This document shows, piece after piece, positions 33,618 to 42,737 of a stretch of 64,000 bases of DNA. Position numbers and translations under genes: made by a program. The stretch is from Streptomyces griseus subsp. griseus (GTDB lineage Bacteria > Actinomycetota > Actinomycetes > Streptomycetales > Streptomycetaceae), in NCBI RefSeq assembly GCF_000720255.1, contig NZ_JOJE01000029.1, forward strand, positions 32,979 to 96,978. Reading direction: 5' to 3'. Each line of letters starts with the position of its first letter. The stretch's first letter is position 1. The notes under the pieces were generated by a model, which was given only the letters and a program-made list of their open reading frames with translations, did no database searches and had not been told where the DNA came from.

Positions 33618-36600
33618 GTGACAGAATTTCCTCCCACCGTGGTGATCCTCACGGCACTGCCCGTGGAGTACGCAGCCGTACGCGCCCACCTCACCGACGT
33701 GGTGCGGCGCGAGGACGATTCCGGGACGGTCTTCGACTGCGGGTGGCTCGCCGACACGGGGCTCACCGCCGCGGTGGCGCTGATCGGCGAGGGCAACGAG
33801 AACGCGGCCCTGATCACCGGTCAGGCCTACAACCTGTTCGGGCCCAGGGCACTGCTGTTCGTCGGCGTCGCGGGTGCGCTGAGCGAGGAGCTCGAGATCG
33901 GTGACGTCGTCGTCGCGACGCGGATCTACGCCTACCAGGGCGCGAAGGTGGACCCGGGCGTCTCCCTCGCCCGTCCCCGCGCCTGGGACGCCTCGTGGCG
34001 GCTGCTCCAGGCGGCGTACCGGGCGACCGACGAACCGGACGTCACGGTGTACTACAAGCCGATCGCCGCCGGTGAGGTGGTGCTCAACGACCGGACGTCG
34101 AACCTCTCGGAGCACCTGACCAAGAACTACAACGACGCCGTCGCCATCGAGATGGAGAGCGCCGGGGTGGCCCGGGCGGCGCATGTCAGCGGCCGGCTGG
34201 ACATGCTGACGATCCGCTGCATCAGCGACAAGGCTGACGGTCGCAAGCGGGAGGCGGACGCCAAGGGCACTCAGCGGACCGCCGCCGCGCGGGCCGCCGC
34301 TTTCGCCGTCGCAGTCCTCAGGGAGTTCGCCAAGAGCGAGGCGGCGCGACCGGTCGTCCGACAGGGCGACGACCGACCAAGACCCGCCCCGCCGGGCGCC
34401 GAGGAACCGGCCAACGGACAGCCGGCCAACGGGCAGCCGAGCAACGGGCTGAGACCCGAGGCCGGGTCCACGCCGGTCCACGGAGCCGCGGAGGGGCCGG
34501 GCGCACCGGGGGGACCCGGAGCGGCGACGGGCAGCCGCGGGGCGCCTGAAACGTCCGCCCCCGGCGGAGGCCAGGGAGCGGCAACAGCCCCTGGGGTGAT
34601 TGCCCAGCCCACCAACGGTCGGCCGGGATCCGTCCCACCCGCCCTCACCCTCTTCTCGGACGGCCCCGCCACCGAACCGTCCATGCCCCTCGGCGCCCCT
34701 CCCGCACCCTCCGCCTCGACCGGCACGCACCACGCCTCCGAGCCACCGGCGTCCACCGCTCCCGGCGGGACCACCGAGACCTCCGAGGCCACCGGGAGGG
34801 GGACGGGAGCCGCATCGACCGCCGTTCCCGCCCCGCTGTCACGCGGACTGCGCACCGTGCGCAGACACCTCACCCCGCTGCGCGCCACGGCCCTCGCCGC
34901 TGTCCTGGTGCTCACGGCGCTCGTCCCCTTCCTGCTCCCGGAGGACGACGGACCGGGCACAGGCGGCCCGAGCACCCTCAAGGGCCCCTCCGCGCTGCCG
35001 ACGTGCCCCGCGGAAGAGGCCGACACCACGCTGGTCGTGGCCGCCTCCATCGACCTCTCCAAGTCGCTCGCGGAGGCCGCCGCCGAGTACGGAGCCCGAC
35101 GCGTCGACGGCCAGTGCGTGAAGATCAAGGTCAACGGGGTCAACTCCGGCACCGGGATGCGCGCCCTGGCCAAGGGCTGGGGCGAAACCGACGGGGAGCA
35201 GCCCGACGTGTGGTCGCCCGCGGGCAGCGAGTGGCTGGCACTGGCCCGTACGAAGGCGGAGCCGAAGGCGCTCGAACGGCTGCCGGAGACGGCCGAGCCG
35301 ATCGTGACCAGCCCACTGACGATCGCCATGCCGAAGACGATGGCCGAGGCCCTGGGCTGGCCGGAGCAGCGGATCGGCTGGAAGGAACTGGCGAAATGGG
35401 CCGAGGATCCGGCGGACTTCTGGAGCAGGAAGGGCGAGAAGCAGTGGGGCGCCCTCAAGCTGGGCAAGACGAACCCCGAGTACTCGACCTCCGGCCTCAA
35501 CGCGACCATCGGCGCCTTCTACGCCCGTACCGGCACCAGCGGCGAGATGTCCCCCAAGGACATCGACGCGCCCGCCAACCAGGTGCTCGTCAAGACCATC
35601 GAGAAGTCGGTCGTGCACTACGGGGACACCACCCTGACGTTCCTGGCGAATCTGCGCGCCGCGGACGACGCGGGCGGTGAGCAGGAGGCGACGCGCTACA
35701 TCTCCGCCGTCACCGTGGAGGAGAACGCGGTCGTCGCATACAACCAGGGCTACCCCTGCGGCGCGTACAGCGACGAGCCGGGCTGCGAGAAGACCGGCAA
35801 GCCCCGGACACCGCTCGTGTCGCTGTACCCCAGGGACAGCAATCCGGTCAGCGACCACCCCTACGTCGTCCTCAAGAACCTGCCCCCGGCCAAGCAGGCG
35901 GTGGCGACGGACTTCCGCCGGCAGCTGCACGACCCGGACGTGTTCGGGAAGCACTTCGCGCCGTACGGGTACCGCACCCACGACCTGAAGCCGGGTGCGC
36001 CCGTCACCCGGGAGAACGGGGCCCTGCCGGACACGAGGATCTCCGCCTACCACGCGCCGACGGGGCCCGTGCTCGACCGGATCCAGCAGGCGTGGTCCCG
36101 GCTGCGCCGCCCGGCGAACGTCCTCGTCGTCATCGACACCTCACTGTCCATGGACGACAAGGTGCCCGGCACGGGCAAGACGAAGATGCAGTTGCTGAAG
36201 GACGCGGAGCCGGCGCTGTTCGGCGGGTTCGGCCCGGCCGACCGGGTGGGGCTGTGGAAGTTCTCCAACGCGGCCAGCCTCGACGGCAGACACCACTACC
36301 AGTCGCTCGTGCCCATCGGCCCGATGGACGGCCCGGCGCCCGGGGCCGATGGCGTCACCCGTCGCGTGCAGCTCGCCGAGGAGGTGGCCGAACTCGTGCC
36401 CAACGGCGCGACCGGACTGTACGGCACGGTGGACGCCGCGGCGAAGACCCTGCGCGAGGGCTACGACCCGGGCGCCATCAACGCGATCGTGCTGCTCACC
36501 GACGGCCGCAACGAGGGGGTACCGGCCGACCCGACGCTGGAAAATGTGCTGTCCAGGATCGGGGATCCCGACGACCGGCTCCGGATCTTCACCATCGCCT

Positions 36601-36743
36601 ACGGCTCCACGGCGGACGAGCAGGACGCGGACGGCAAGTCGGTCCTGGAGAAGATCGCCGCGGCCACCGGCGCCCGCGCGTACGACGCGAAGAACCCGAA
36701 GGTCATCGCCCAGGTGCTGACGAGCGTGATCTCCAACTTCTGA
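33618..36743 (+). CDS. Nucleosidase-membrane-solute binding-VWA fusion protein
   Basis: 1041 residues from GTG 33618. Residues 8-235 are a PNP/UDP-phosphorylase-type MTA/SAH nucleosidase-like domain with VILTALPVEYAAVRAH, LFVGVAGALSEE, the conserved AIEMESAGVARAA and RCISDKADG Asp. A 180-residue Pro/Gly/Ala linker with NGQP repeats follows, then one membrane helix (about 420-444, RATALAAVLVLTALVPFLL). Outside lie a periplasmic-binding-type domain (about 465-815) and a C-terminal von Willebrand A domain with the MIDAS motif DTSLS (about 833-1041). The enzyme is cytoplasmic and the sensor/adhesion part extracellular. A GTG start is assumed because no good ribosome site fits; TTG 33552 is an alternative. 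Confidence 0.85.
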   Translation: MTEFPPTVVILTALPVEYAAVRAHLTDVVRREDDSGTVFDCGWLADTGLTAAVALIGEGNENAALITGQAYNLFGPRALLFVGVAGALSEELEIGDVVVATRIYAYQGAKVDPGVSLARPRAWDASWRLLQAAYRATDEPDVTVYYKPIAAGEVVLNDRTSNLSEHLTKNYNDAVAIEMESAGVARAAHVSGRLDMLTIRCISDKADGRKREADAKGTQRTAAARAAAFAVAVLREFAKSEAARPVVRQGDDRPRPAPPGAEEPANGQPANGQPSNGLRPEAGSTPVHGAAEGPGAPGGPGAATGSRGAPETSAPGGGQGAATAPGVIAQPTNGRPGSVPPALTLFSDGPATEPSMPLGAPPAPSASTGTHHASEPPASTAPGGTTETSEATGRGTGAASTAVPAPLSRGLRTVRRHLTPLRATALAAVLVLTALVPFLLPEDDGPGTGGPSTLKGPSALPTCPAEEADTTLVVAASIDLSKSLAEAAAEYGARRVDGQCVKIKVNGVNSGTGMRALAKGWGETDGEQPDVWSPAGSEWLALARTKAEPKALERLPETAEPIVTSPLTIAMPKTMAEALGWPEQRIGWKELAKWAEDPADFWSRKGEKQWGALKLGKTNPEYSTSGLNATIGAFYARTGTSGEMSPKDIDAPANQVLVKTIEKSVVHYGDTTLTFLANLRAADDAGGEQEATRYISAVTVEENAVVAYNQGYPCGAYSDEPGCEKTGKPRTPLVSLYPRDSNPVSDHPYVVLKNLPPAKQAVATDFRRQLHDPDVFGKHFAPYGYRTHDLKPGAPVTRENGALPDTRISAYHAPTGPVLDRIQQAWSRLRRPANVLVVIDTSLSMDDKVPGTGKTKMQLLKDAEPALFGGFGPADRVGLWKFSNAASLDGRHHYQSLVPIGPMDGPAPGADGVTRRVQLAEEVAELVPNGATGLYGTVDAAAKTLREGYDPGAINAIVLLTDGRNEGVPADPTLENVLSRIGDPDDRLRIFTIAYGSTADEQDADGKSVLEKIAAATGARAYDAKNPKVIAQVLTSVISNF

Positions 36744-36836
36744 AGCCGCCGTCTCGACCGCCCCCGGCCTGTGCGTTTGATCGACCGGCCCGCCGTCCCC
36801 GAGGCTGGGGGTACGGATCGGTCGAGGAAAGGCCCC

Positions 36837-37670
36837 ATGGTGATCGACATCCCGGTGCACCAACTCAACGACGGTACGACGCTCCCCGCGGTCGGACTCG
36901 GTACCTGGCCGATGGACGACGCCGAGGCCGAGCGGGCGGTGGCGGAGGCCCTCGGCCTGGGCTACCGCCTGCTCGACACGGCGACGAACTACCGCAACGA
37001 GACCGGCGTGGGCCGCGGCCTGTCCCGCAGCGGTGTGCCGCGCGAGGAGATCGTGGTGACCACGAAGCTCCCGGGCCGGCACCACGGGTACGAGGAGACG
37101 CTCGCCTCCTTCGAGGAGTCGCGGGCGCGGCTCGCCCTGGAGCGGATCGACCTGTACCTCATCCACTGGCCACTGCCCCGCGTCGACAAGTACGTCGACT
37201 CCTGGAAGGCCATGATCAAACTCCGCGAGGACGGTCTGGTCCGCTCGATCGGCGTCTCCAACTTCACCGTCGCCCACCTTGAGCGGCTGGAGAAGGAGAC
37301 CGGGGTCCTGCCCTGCGTCAACCAGATCGAGCTGCACCCCCACCTCCCCCAGGACGAGCTGCGCGCCTTCCACGAGGCCAAGGGCATCCGCACCGAGAGC
37401 TGGACCCCGCTGGGCCGCGGCACGAGTCTGCTTCAGGACCCCTCCGTCGTGGCGACCGCCGAGGCCCTCGGCGTGACGCCCGCCCAGGTCGTGCTGCGGT
37501 GGCACGTCCAGCTGGGCGCCGTACCGATCCCCAAGTCGGCGAGCCCCGAGCGGCAGCGCGCGAACCTCGACGTCTTCGGCTTCTCTCTCGGCCCGGCGCA
37601 GATGCGGGCCGTGTCGGAGCGGGCGCACCAACGTCTCGGCGGGGACCCCGGGACGCACGAGGAGTTCTGA
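36837..37670 (+). CDS. Aldo/keto reductase
   Basis: 277 residues with AKR family landmarks: GLGTWPMDDAEAERAV, the catalytic Asp/Tyr in LLDTATNYRNETGVGRGL, Lys in VVTTKLPG, His in LYLIHWPLP, and VLRWHVQLGAVPIPKSASPERQRANLDVFGF as the NADPH-binding end. It reduces aldehydes or ketones with NADPH in the cytosol; substrate unknown. GAGGAAAGG precedes ATG 36837. Confidence 0.9.
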   Translation: MVIDIPVHQLNDGTTLPAVGLGTWPMDDAEAERAVAEALGLGYRLLDTATNYRNETGVGRGLSRSGVPREEIVVTTKLPGRHHGYEETLASFEESRARLALERIDLYLIHWPLPRVDKYVDSWKAMIKLREDGLVRSIGVSNFTVAHLERLEKETGVLPCVNQIELHPHLPQDELRAFHEAKGIRTESWTPLGRGTSLLQDPSVVATAEALGVTPAQVVLRWHVQLGAVPIPKSASPERQRANLDVFGFSLGPAQMRAVSERAHQRLGGDPGTHEEF

Positions 37671-37726
37671 GCCCCGGGCCGGGGGTACCCGGGGGCCGCC
37701 GGAGTGCCGCCGGAAGGAGTGAGGAC

Positions 37727-38341
37727 GTGGGTGAGCGGGAGCGGCTGCGGGAGTACCACGGCAAGCGCGACTTCGCGCGGACCGCGGAGCCCCCGGGACG
37801 CACGGCGCGGCACGGGGAGGGACCCCGGTTCGTGGTGCAGATCCATGACGCGAGCACGATGCACTTCGACTTCCGGTTGCAGGTCGACGACGTACTGAAG
37901 TCGTGGTCGGTCCCGAAGGGGCCCTCGCCGGATCCCAAGGACAAGCGGCTCGCCGTGCCCACGGAGGACCATCCGCTGGAGTACGAGGAGTTCGAGGGCG
38001 TCATCCCCGCGGGCGAGTACGGCGGCGGAACCGTGATCGTCTGGGACGTCGGGACCTATGAGCCGCTCAGCCACGACCGCAAGGGGCGACCCGTCGACTT
38101 CGAGGAGTCGTTGCGGCGGGGACACGCCACGTTCCGGCTGCACGGGTCGAAGCTGCGCGGCGAGTACGCGCTGACCCGGTTCCGGGGCGGGGACGACGGC
38201 GAGGAGGCCTGGCTGCTCGTCCGGGCCGGCCGGGCGGGGCGGCCGGCGCCCAGGACACCCGACCCGCGCCGTGCGCGTTCGGCCCGCACCGGCCGGACGC
38301 TCGGCCAGGTCACCGCGGAGGGGGGAGCGCGTCGTCGTTGA
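37727..38341 (+). CDS. LigD-type 3'-phosphoesterase domain protein
   Basis: 204 residues from GTG 37727 (GGAAGGAG 7 bases upstream). The sequence YHGKRDFARTAEPPG, VVQIHDASTMHFDFRLQVDDVLKSWSVPKGPS and EDHPLEYEEFEGVIPAGEYGGG matches the phosphoesterase (PE) module of bacterial NHEJ ligase LigD, including the His-Asp-His metal and catalytic residues. Here it stands alone without polymerase or ligase domains. It removes 3' phosphate or ribonucleotide ends from DNA breaks. Its C-terminal tail is Arg/Pro-rich and probably flexible. Confidence 0.85.
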   Translation: MGERERLREYHGKRDFARTAEPPGRTARHGEGPRFVVQIHDASTMHFDFRLQVDDVLKSWSVPKGPSPDPKDKRLAVPTEDHPLEYEEFEGVIPAGEYGGGTVIVWDVGTYEPLSHDRKGRPVDFEESLRRGHATFRLHGSKLRGEYALTRFRGGDDGEEAWLLVRAGRAGRPAPRTPDPRRARSARTGRTLGQVTAEGGARRR

Positions 38342-38388
38342 GGTCGTCCCGGCCGGTCCGGCGGCATGGATCAGCGGCACACTCGCGG

Positions 38389-38406
38389 ATGTAACGGCTG
38401 CTACAT
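38389..38406. promoter_or_regulatory. ATGTA-N8-TACAT inverted repeat over the ChrB-like promoter
   Basis: Perfect 5-base arms (38389-38393 and 38402-38406) surround ACGGCTGC. ATGT/ACAT half-sites are typical of PadR-family operators. The right arm is also the likely -10 box TACATT (38402-38407), 6 bases before the GTG start, so the gene looks leaderless and repressible. Confidence 0.5.
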
Positions 38407-38413
38407 TCTCCTC

Positions 38414-39025
38414 GTGTCGAGCACGGAATCGTCGAACGCAGAACCGTCGAGCTCAGAACCGTCGAGCTCAGGACCCGGGAGCCGCTGGGTCGTCCTCGTG
38501 ATCAAACTGTCCTCGGAGCCCTCCCGGCACCGGGTCGCGGTCTGGCGGGAGCTGCGCAAGGTCGGCGCGCTCTCGCTCGGACAGGGGGTCTGGGCGGTTC
38601 CGGACGTACCGGTCTTCGCGGACGGCGTCGGCCGCGCGGTGACGCTCACGGAGCAGGCCGGCGGGCAGGCCGTGACCTTGACCGCCTCGGGGCGCGGTCC
38701 CGAAGACGCTGCCCGCTTCCGGGCCATGTTCACCGCCGCCCGCTCCGCGGACTGGGCGGAGTTCCTGGCCGACTGCGGCAAGTTCGAGCAGGAACTGGCC
38801 AAGGAGATCCGCATCGCCAAGTTCACCCTGGCGGAGCTGGAGGAAGAGGAGCAGTCGCTGGAGCGGCTGCGGCGCTGGCATCGGGACCTCACAGCGCGGG
38901 ACGTGTTCGGTGCTCCGGAGGCGGCCGAGGCGGGTCGGCGGCTGAAGCAGTGCGCCGCTGGTTGTGAGGACTACGCCGAGCGGGTCTTCGCCGCCCTCCA
39001 CCAGGCTCCGGAGGCGGACCGGTGA
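38414..39025 (+). CDS. ChrB N-terminal domain-like protein
   Basis: 203 residues from GTG 38414. WVVLVIKLSSEPSRHRVAVWRELRKVGALSLGQGVWAVPD followed by the acidic helix region EQELAKEIRIAKFTLAELEEEEQSLERLRRWHRDL resembles the N-terminal domain of ChrB, the chromate-sensing regulator. The first 20 residues are Ser/Pro-rich because of a short tandem DNA repeat (38440-38470). The stop overlaps the downstream MFS gene (GTGA), a pairing found with chromate-resistance-type transporters. Sensing of chromate is inferred. Confidence 0.8.
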   Translation: MSSTESSNAEPSSSEPSSSGPGSRWVVLVIKLSSEPSRHRVAVWRELRKVGALSLGQGVWAVPDVPVFADGVGRAVTLTEQAGGQAVTLTASGRGPEDAARFRAMFTAARSADWAEFLADCGKFEQELAKEIRIAKFTLAELEEEEQSLERLRRWHRDLTARDVFGAPEAAEAGRRLKQCAAGCEDYAERVFAALHQAPEADR

Positions 39026-40212
39026 CCGCGCGGTCTGCCCCGGTCCGGCAGATGTGGCCGCTGTACGCGGCCGGGTTCACCACCGCCTTCGGCGCGCACG
39101 GCATCGCCGCCAACCTCGGCGGGTACGCCGATGACGCGGCCGGCTCCCTGCTGGTGCTGGGTGGGCTGCTCGCCCTCTACGACGGGGCCGAGGTCGTCCT
39201 CAAGCCGCTCTTCGGCACCCTCGCCGACCGCGTCGGTGCCCGCCCCGTACTGCTCGGCGGGCTCGCGGCCTTCGCCGCGGCGTCCGGGCTGTACGTCGTC
39301 GCCGACAGCCCGGGCTGGCTGTGGGCCGCGCGCCTCGGGCAGGGAGCCGCGGCCTCCGCCTTCTCGCCGTCCGCCTCCGCGCTGGTCGCCCGCCTCAACC
39401 CGGCGGCGAAACAGGGGCGGGCCTTCGGCGGCTACGGCTTCTACAAGTCCATCGGATACACCCTCGGCCCGCTGCTCGGCGGCGTCCTGGTGTGGGCCGG
39501 GGGCCTGCGGCTGCTGTTCGCGGTCCTCGCGGTGCTCGGCGCGGCGGTCGCCGTCTGGTCCTTGCTCGCCGTTCCCGTCGTCCCCCCGCTGCCCAAGGCC
39601 CGCCAGACGGTGCTGGACCTGGCTCGACGGCTGGCCGACCCGGTCTTCCTCGCACCGACGGCCGCGCTGGCGGCGGCGACCGCGGCGTTGTCGGTCGGTG
39701 TCGGTTTCCTGCCGGTCTCCGGCCGCGCCGCCGGGCTGGGCGCGGTCGCCACCGGGGCAGCGGTCTCGGTGCTCGCCGGCTGCGCCGCGGTCGTCCAGCC
39801 GCTGGCCGGGCGCGCTGTGGACGACGGCCGCCTGACGACTCGTTCCGGCCTGACCGCGGGGCTTGTGGTCACCGCGGCGGGTCTGGTCTGCGCGATGCTG
39901 CCGGGGCTGACCGGCATCCTCGTCGGCGCCGCCCTGATCGGCGCCGGTACGGGGCTGATCACCCCGCTCGGTTTCGCGGCGCTGGCCGCGAACACGCCCG
40001 CGGAGCGCCTCGGCCAGACCATGGGCGCGGCCGAACTGGGCCGCGAACTCGGCGACGCGGGCGGCCCGCTGCTCGTGGCCGCCATCGCCTCGCTCACCAC
40101 CCTCACCTACGGCTTCGGGGCCCTCGCGGCTCTGACCGGGATGGGCGCGGTGACCGCGTACCTTCACCGGCGCCCGGTGTCGGCCGGACCGCGGCCCGAG
40201 ACGGAGAAGTGA
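39022..40212 (+). CDS. MFS transporter paired with the ChrB-like gene
   Basis: 396 residues with about 11-12 membrane segments. Motif A is FGTLADRVGARPVLLGG between segments 2 and 3. A GYGFYKSIGYTLGPLLGG segment marks the antiporter-like motif of segment 5. Translation is coupled to the ChrB-like gene through GTGA overlap, so it probably exports the toxic anion or drug sensed by that protein. It ends 35 bases before the convergent phosphatase gene. Confidence 0.85.
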   Translation: MTARSAPVRQMWPLYAAGFTTAFGAHGIAANLGGYADDAAGSLLVLGGLLALYDGAEVVLKPLFGTLADRVGARPVLLGGLAAFAAASGLYVVADSPGWLWAARLGQGAAASAFSPSASALVARLNPAAKQGRAFGGYGFYKSIGYTLGPLLGGVLVWAGGLRLLFAVLAVLGAAVAVWSLLAVPVVPPLPKARQTVLDLARRLADPVFLAPTAALAAATAALSVGVGFLPVSGRAAGLGAVATGAAVSVLAGCAAVVQPLAGRAVDDGRLTTRSGLTAGLVVTAAGLVCAMLPGLTGILVGAALIGAGTGLITPLGFAALAANTPAERLGQTMGAAELGRELGDAGGPLLVAAIASLTTLTYGFGALAALTGMGAVTAYLHRRPVSAGPRPETEK

Positions 40213-40246
40213 GGGCGCGGCCCCCGGGGGCCGGCGACCGGGGTGG

Positions 40247-42625
40247 TCACAGGTCCGGCGGCAGGGGCTGCTCGGCCCAGATGGTCTTGCCGTTGGTCGT
40301 CTGCCGGCTGCCCCAGCGCTGGGTGAGCTGGGCGACGAGCAGGAGGCCGCGTCCGCCCTCGTCGAAGGCGTGGGCGCGGCGCAGATGGGGGGAGGTGGAA
40401 CTGCCGTCGGAGACCTCGCAGATGAGGGAGCGGTCCCGGATCAGGCGCAGCTTGATGGGCGGTTCGCCGTACCGGATGGCGTTGGTGACGAGTTCGCTGA
40501 CGACCAGTTCGGTGACGAAGGCGGCCTCGTCGAGTCCCCAGGCCGTCAGCCGGTCGGTGGCGGCCTGCCGGGTGACGGCCACCAGTGCGGGGTCCGGCGG
40601 CACGTCCCAGGTGGCGACCTGGTCGGTGCCCAGCGCGCGGGTACGGGCCAGGAGCAGGGCCACGTCGTCGCTGGGCTCCTCCGGCAGTACGGCCTTGAGG
40701 ACGGTGTCGCAGAGGTCGTCGAGCGAGTCGGCGGGAGCGGCCAGGGCGCGGCACATCTCGGCGGTGGCGCGATCCACGTCACGGTCGCGGTCCTCGATCA
40801 GGCCGTCCGTGTAGAGGGCGACGACCGCGCCCTCGGGCAGTTCCAGTTCCGTCGCCTCGAAGGGCAGGCCGCCGACGCCGAGCGGGGGGCCGGGGGTCAT
40901 CCGGATGAGCTGTGCGCTGCCGTCGGGCAGGACGACGGCCGGGGCGGGGTGGCCCGCCGCCGCGGCGGTGAGGCGGCGGGCCACGGGGTCGTAGACGGCG
41001 TAGAGACAGGTGGCACCGAGTTCCGCGACGTCCTCGCCCGCGTCGTTCGCGGCCAGATGGGTGACGAGGTCGTCCAGGTGGGTGAGGAGCTCGTCCGGTG
41101 GCAGGTCGACGTCGGCGAGGGTGCGGACCGCCATGCAGAGCCGGCCCATCGTCGCCGAGGACGGAATGCCGTGGCCGACGACGTCACCGACGACGAGGGC
41201 CACGCGGCTGCCGGAGAGCGGGATGACGTCGAACCAGTCGCCGCCGATGCCCGCGAGGGAGCCGCTGGGCAGATAGCGGTGGGCGACCTCGACGGCGGCC
41301 TGTCCGGGCAGTCCGCGCGGCAGCAGGCTGTGCTGGAGGGCGAGCGCGGTGGTGCGCTCGCGGGCGAAGCGACGGGCGTTGTCGATGCAGACGGCGGCGC
41401 GGCTGGCGAGTTCCTCGGCCAGGACGGCGTCGTCGGGGCCGTAGTCGTCCACGGCGCCGATGCGGATGCCCACGATCACGCCCAGGGTGGTGCCGCGGGC
41501 CCGCAGCGGCACGGCGAGCATCGAGTGGACACCCCTGCGGAAGGGGCGGCCCGCGGGAGCGCGGGTGTTGCGCTCGTCGACCCACCGCATGAAGTCGGGA
41601 TCGCCCGCCTGGCTGAGGACCGCGCGCCCCGACCGCAGCGCCCGCGCAGGCGGGGAGAACGAGAGGTACACGTCGGTCTCGCCCAGGTGCACGGCCGCCT
41701 CGGGGGTTCCCTCGGTGACGGAGCCGTGGGCGACGCGGCGCATGGTGATCTCGCCGTCGGGGACCGGCGGCGGTTCCTCGGCGCCGAGGACCCATTCCAA
41801 CAGGTCGACGCTGGCGAAGTCGGCGTACCTCGGCACCAGGAGGCCGATCAGCTCCTCCGCGGTGCGCACCACGTCCAGGGTGGTGCCGATGGCGGCCGCC
41901 GCCTCGTTGAGCAGGGCCAGGCGCTGGCGGGCCCAGAACTGCTCGCTGCTGTCGAAGGCGGCCAGGGCGACCCCGGTGACCTTCCCCTCGAGGTCGCGCA
42001 CCGGCCACATCTCGGTGCTCCAGGCGTGCTCCCGGTTGAGGGCGGGCGCGCCGGTGAAGCTCTCGTAGCGGACCGGCATGCCCGTCTCGACGACCTGGCG
42101 CAGGTTGCTGTGGAAGCCGCGGCTGTGCACGGCGTCCTCCACGGTCTCCGGGAAGTGGCGGCCCAGCAGGACCTCCTCCTGGACGCCCATCACCCGGCAG
42201 GCGGCGTCGTTGAGGCGGAGATAGCGCTGCTGGGTGTCGAAGATCGACATCGACATGGACGCCTGCTCGAACGCCCGTCCGGCCAGGGTGACCTCGGGGC
42301 CGCGGGGCCGCTCGGTGGTGACGGCGAAGCCGGTGGCCTCGCCGTCCGGGCCGAGCACCGGGCACGCCGTCAGGGTGACGGGGACGGGGTGCCCGTCACG
42401 GTGGCGCAGGGTGACGTGGCCGGACCGTGCGGCAAGCGTCTGCGGCGGCAGCTCCTCGGCGAGCAGCTCAGCGGCCGGGCGCCCCACGGTCTCCTCGGCC
42501 GAGTAGCCCGTGAGCACCCGGGCGCCGTCGCTCCACCCCGTCACTCTGCCGTGGGCGTCGATGATCGCCGCAGCGGCGACATGCTCCATAGTGTCCAGAA
42601 TGGTCCGGATACGGCGGTGCATCAA
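40247..42625 (-). CDS. PAS-PAS-GAF-SpoIIE phosphatase with C-terminal ATPase domain
   Basis: 792 residues. Two PAS domains (about 10-110 and 120-235; the second has FDTQQRYLRLNDAACRVMGV), a GAF domain (about 245-410), a PP2C-type SpoIIE domain with GGDWFDVIPL, VVGDVVGHGIPSSATMG and LYTDGLIEDRD, then a HATPase anti-sigma-like domain with ELVVSELVTNAIRYG and EGGRGLLLVAQL. Such proteins dephosphorylate anti-anti-sigma factors and may also act as anti-sigma kinases. It is a cytosolic stress-signalling protein, likely acting on a SigB-family sigma such as that at 58.1 kb; that link is inference. Six 9-base repeats lie before its start. Confidence 0.92.
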   Translation of the reverse strand: MMHRRIRTILDTMEHVAAAAIIDAHGRVTGWSDGARVLTGYSAEETVGRPAAELLAEELPPQTLAARSGHVTLRHRDGHPVPVTLTACPVLGPDGEATGFAVTTERPRGPEVTLAGRAFEQASMSMSIFDTQQRYLRLNDAACRVMGVQEEVLLGRHFPETVEDAVHSRGFHSNLRQVVETGMPVRYESFTGAPALNREHAWSTEMWPVRDLEGKVTGVALAAFDSSEQFWARQRLALLNEAAAAIGTTLDVVRTAEELIGLLVPRYADFASVDLLEWVLGAEEPPPVPDGEITMRRVAHGSVTEGTPEAAVHLGETDVYLSFSPPARALRSGRAVLSQAGDPDFMRWVDERNTRAPAGRPFRRGVHSMLAVPLRARGTTLGVIVGIRIGAVDDYGPDDAVLAEELASRAAVCIDNARRFARERTTALALQHSLLPRGLPGQAAVEVAHRYLPSGSLAGIGGDWFDVIPLSGSRVALVVGDVVGHGIPSSATMGRLCMAVRTLADVDLPPDELLTHLDDLVTHLAANDAGEDVAELGATCLYAVYDPVARRLTAAAAGHPAPAVVLPDGSAQLIRMTPGPPLGVGGLPFEATELELPEGAVVALYTDGLIEDRDRDVDRATAEMCRALAAPADSLDDLCDTVLKAVLPEEPSDDVALLLARTRALGTDQVATWDVPPDPALVAVTRQAATDRLTAWGLDEAAFVTELVVSELVTNAIRYGEPPIKLRLIRDRSLICEVSDGSSTSPHLRRAHAFDEGGRGLLLVAQLTQRWGSRQTTNGKTIWAEQPLPPDL

Positions 42626-42652
42626 CCGCGACGAAGATCGCTCCGGACGGCC

Positions 42653-42706
42653 CGGTCGGAACGGTCGGAACGGTCGGAACGGTCGGAACGGTCGGAACGG
42701 TCGGAG
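42653..42706. repeat. Six tandem copies of a 9-base unit
   Basis: CGGTCGGAA is repeated five times without change (42653-42697) and a sixth copy ends in G (42698-42706). The array sits 28-81 bases upstream of the SpoIIE-phosphatase start and after the peroxiredoxin stop, so it could alter promoter spacing or serve as a binding array. Its 9-base period and adjacent near copies suggest slippage. Confidence 0.85.
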
Positions 42707-42737
42707 CAGTCCGGTCAGGACCGGCGGGACGGTCCGG

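Noticed and set aside
42653..42706. Possible CRISPR array
   Set aside because: The units are 9 bases, contiguous and without spacers; a simple tandem repeat explains it and no cas gene is present.
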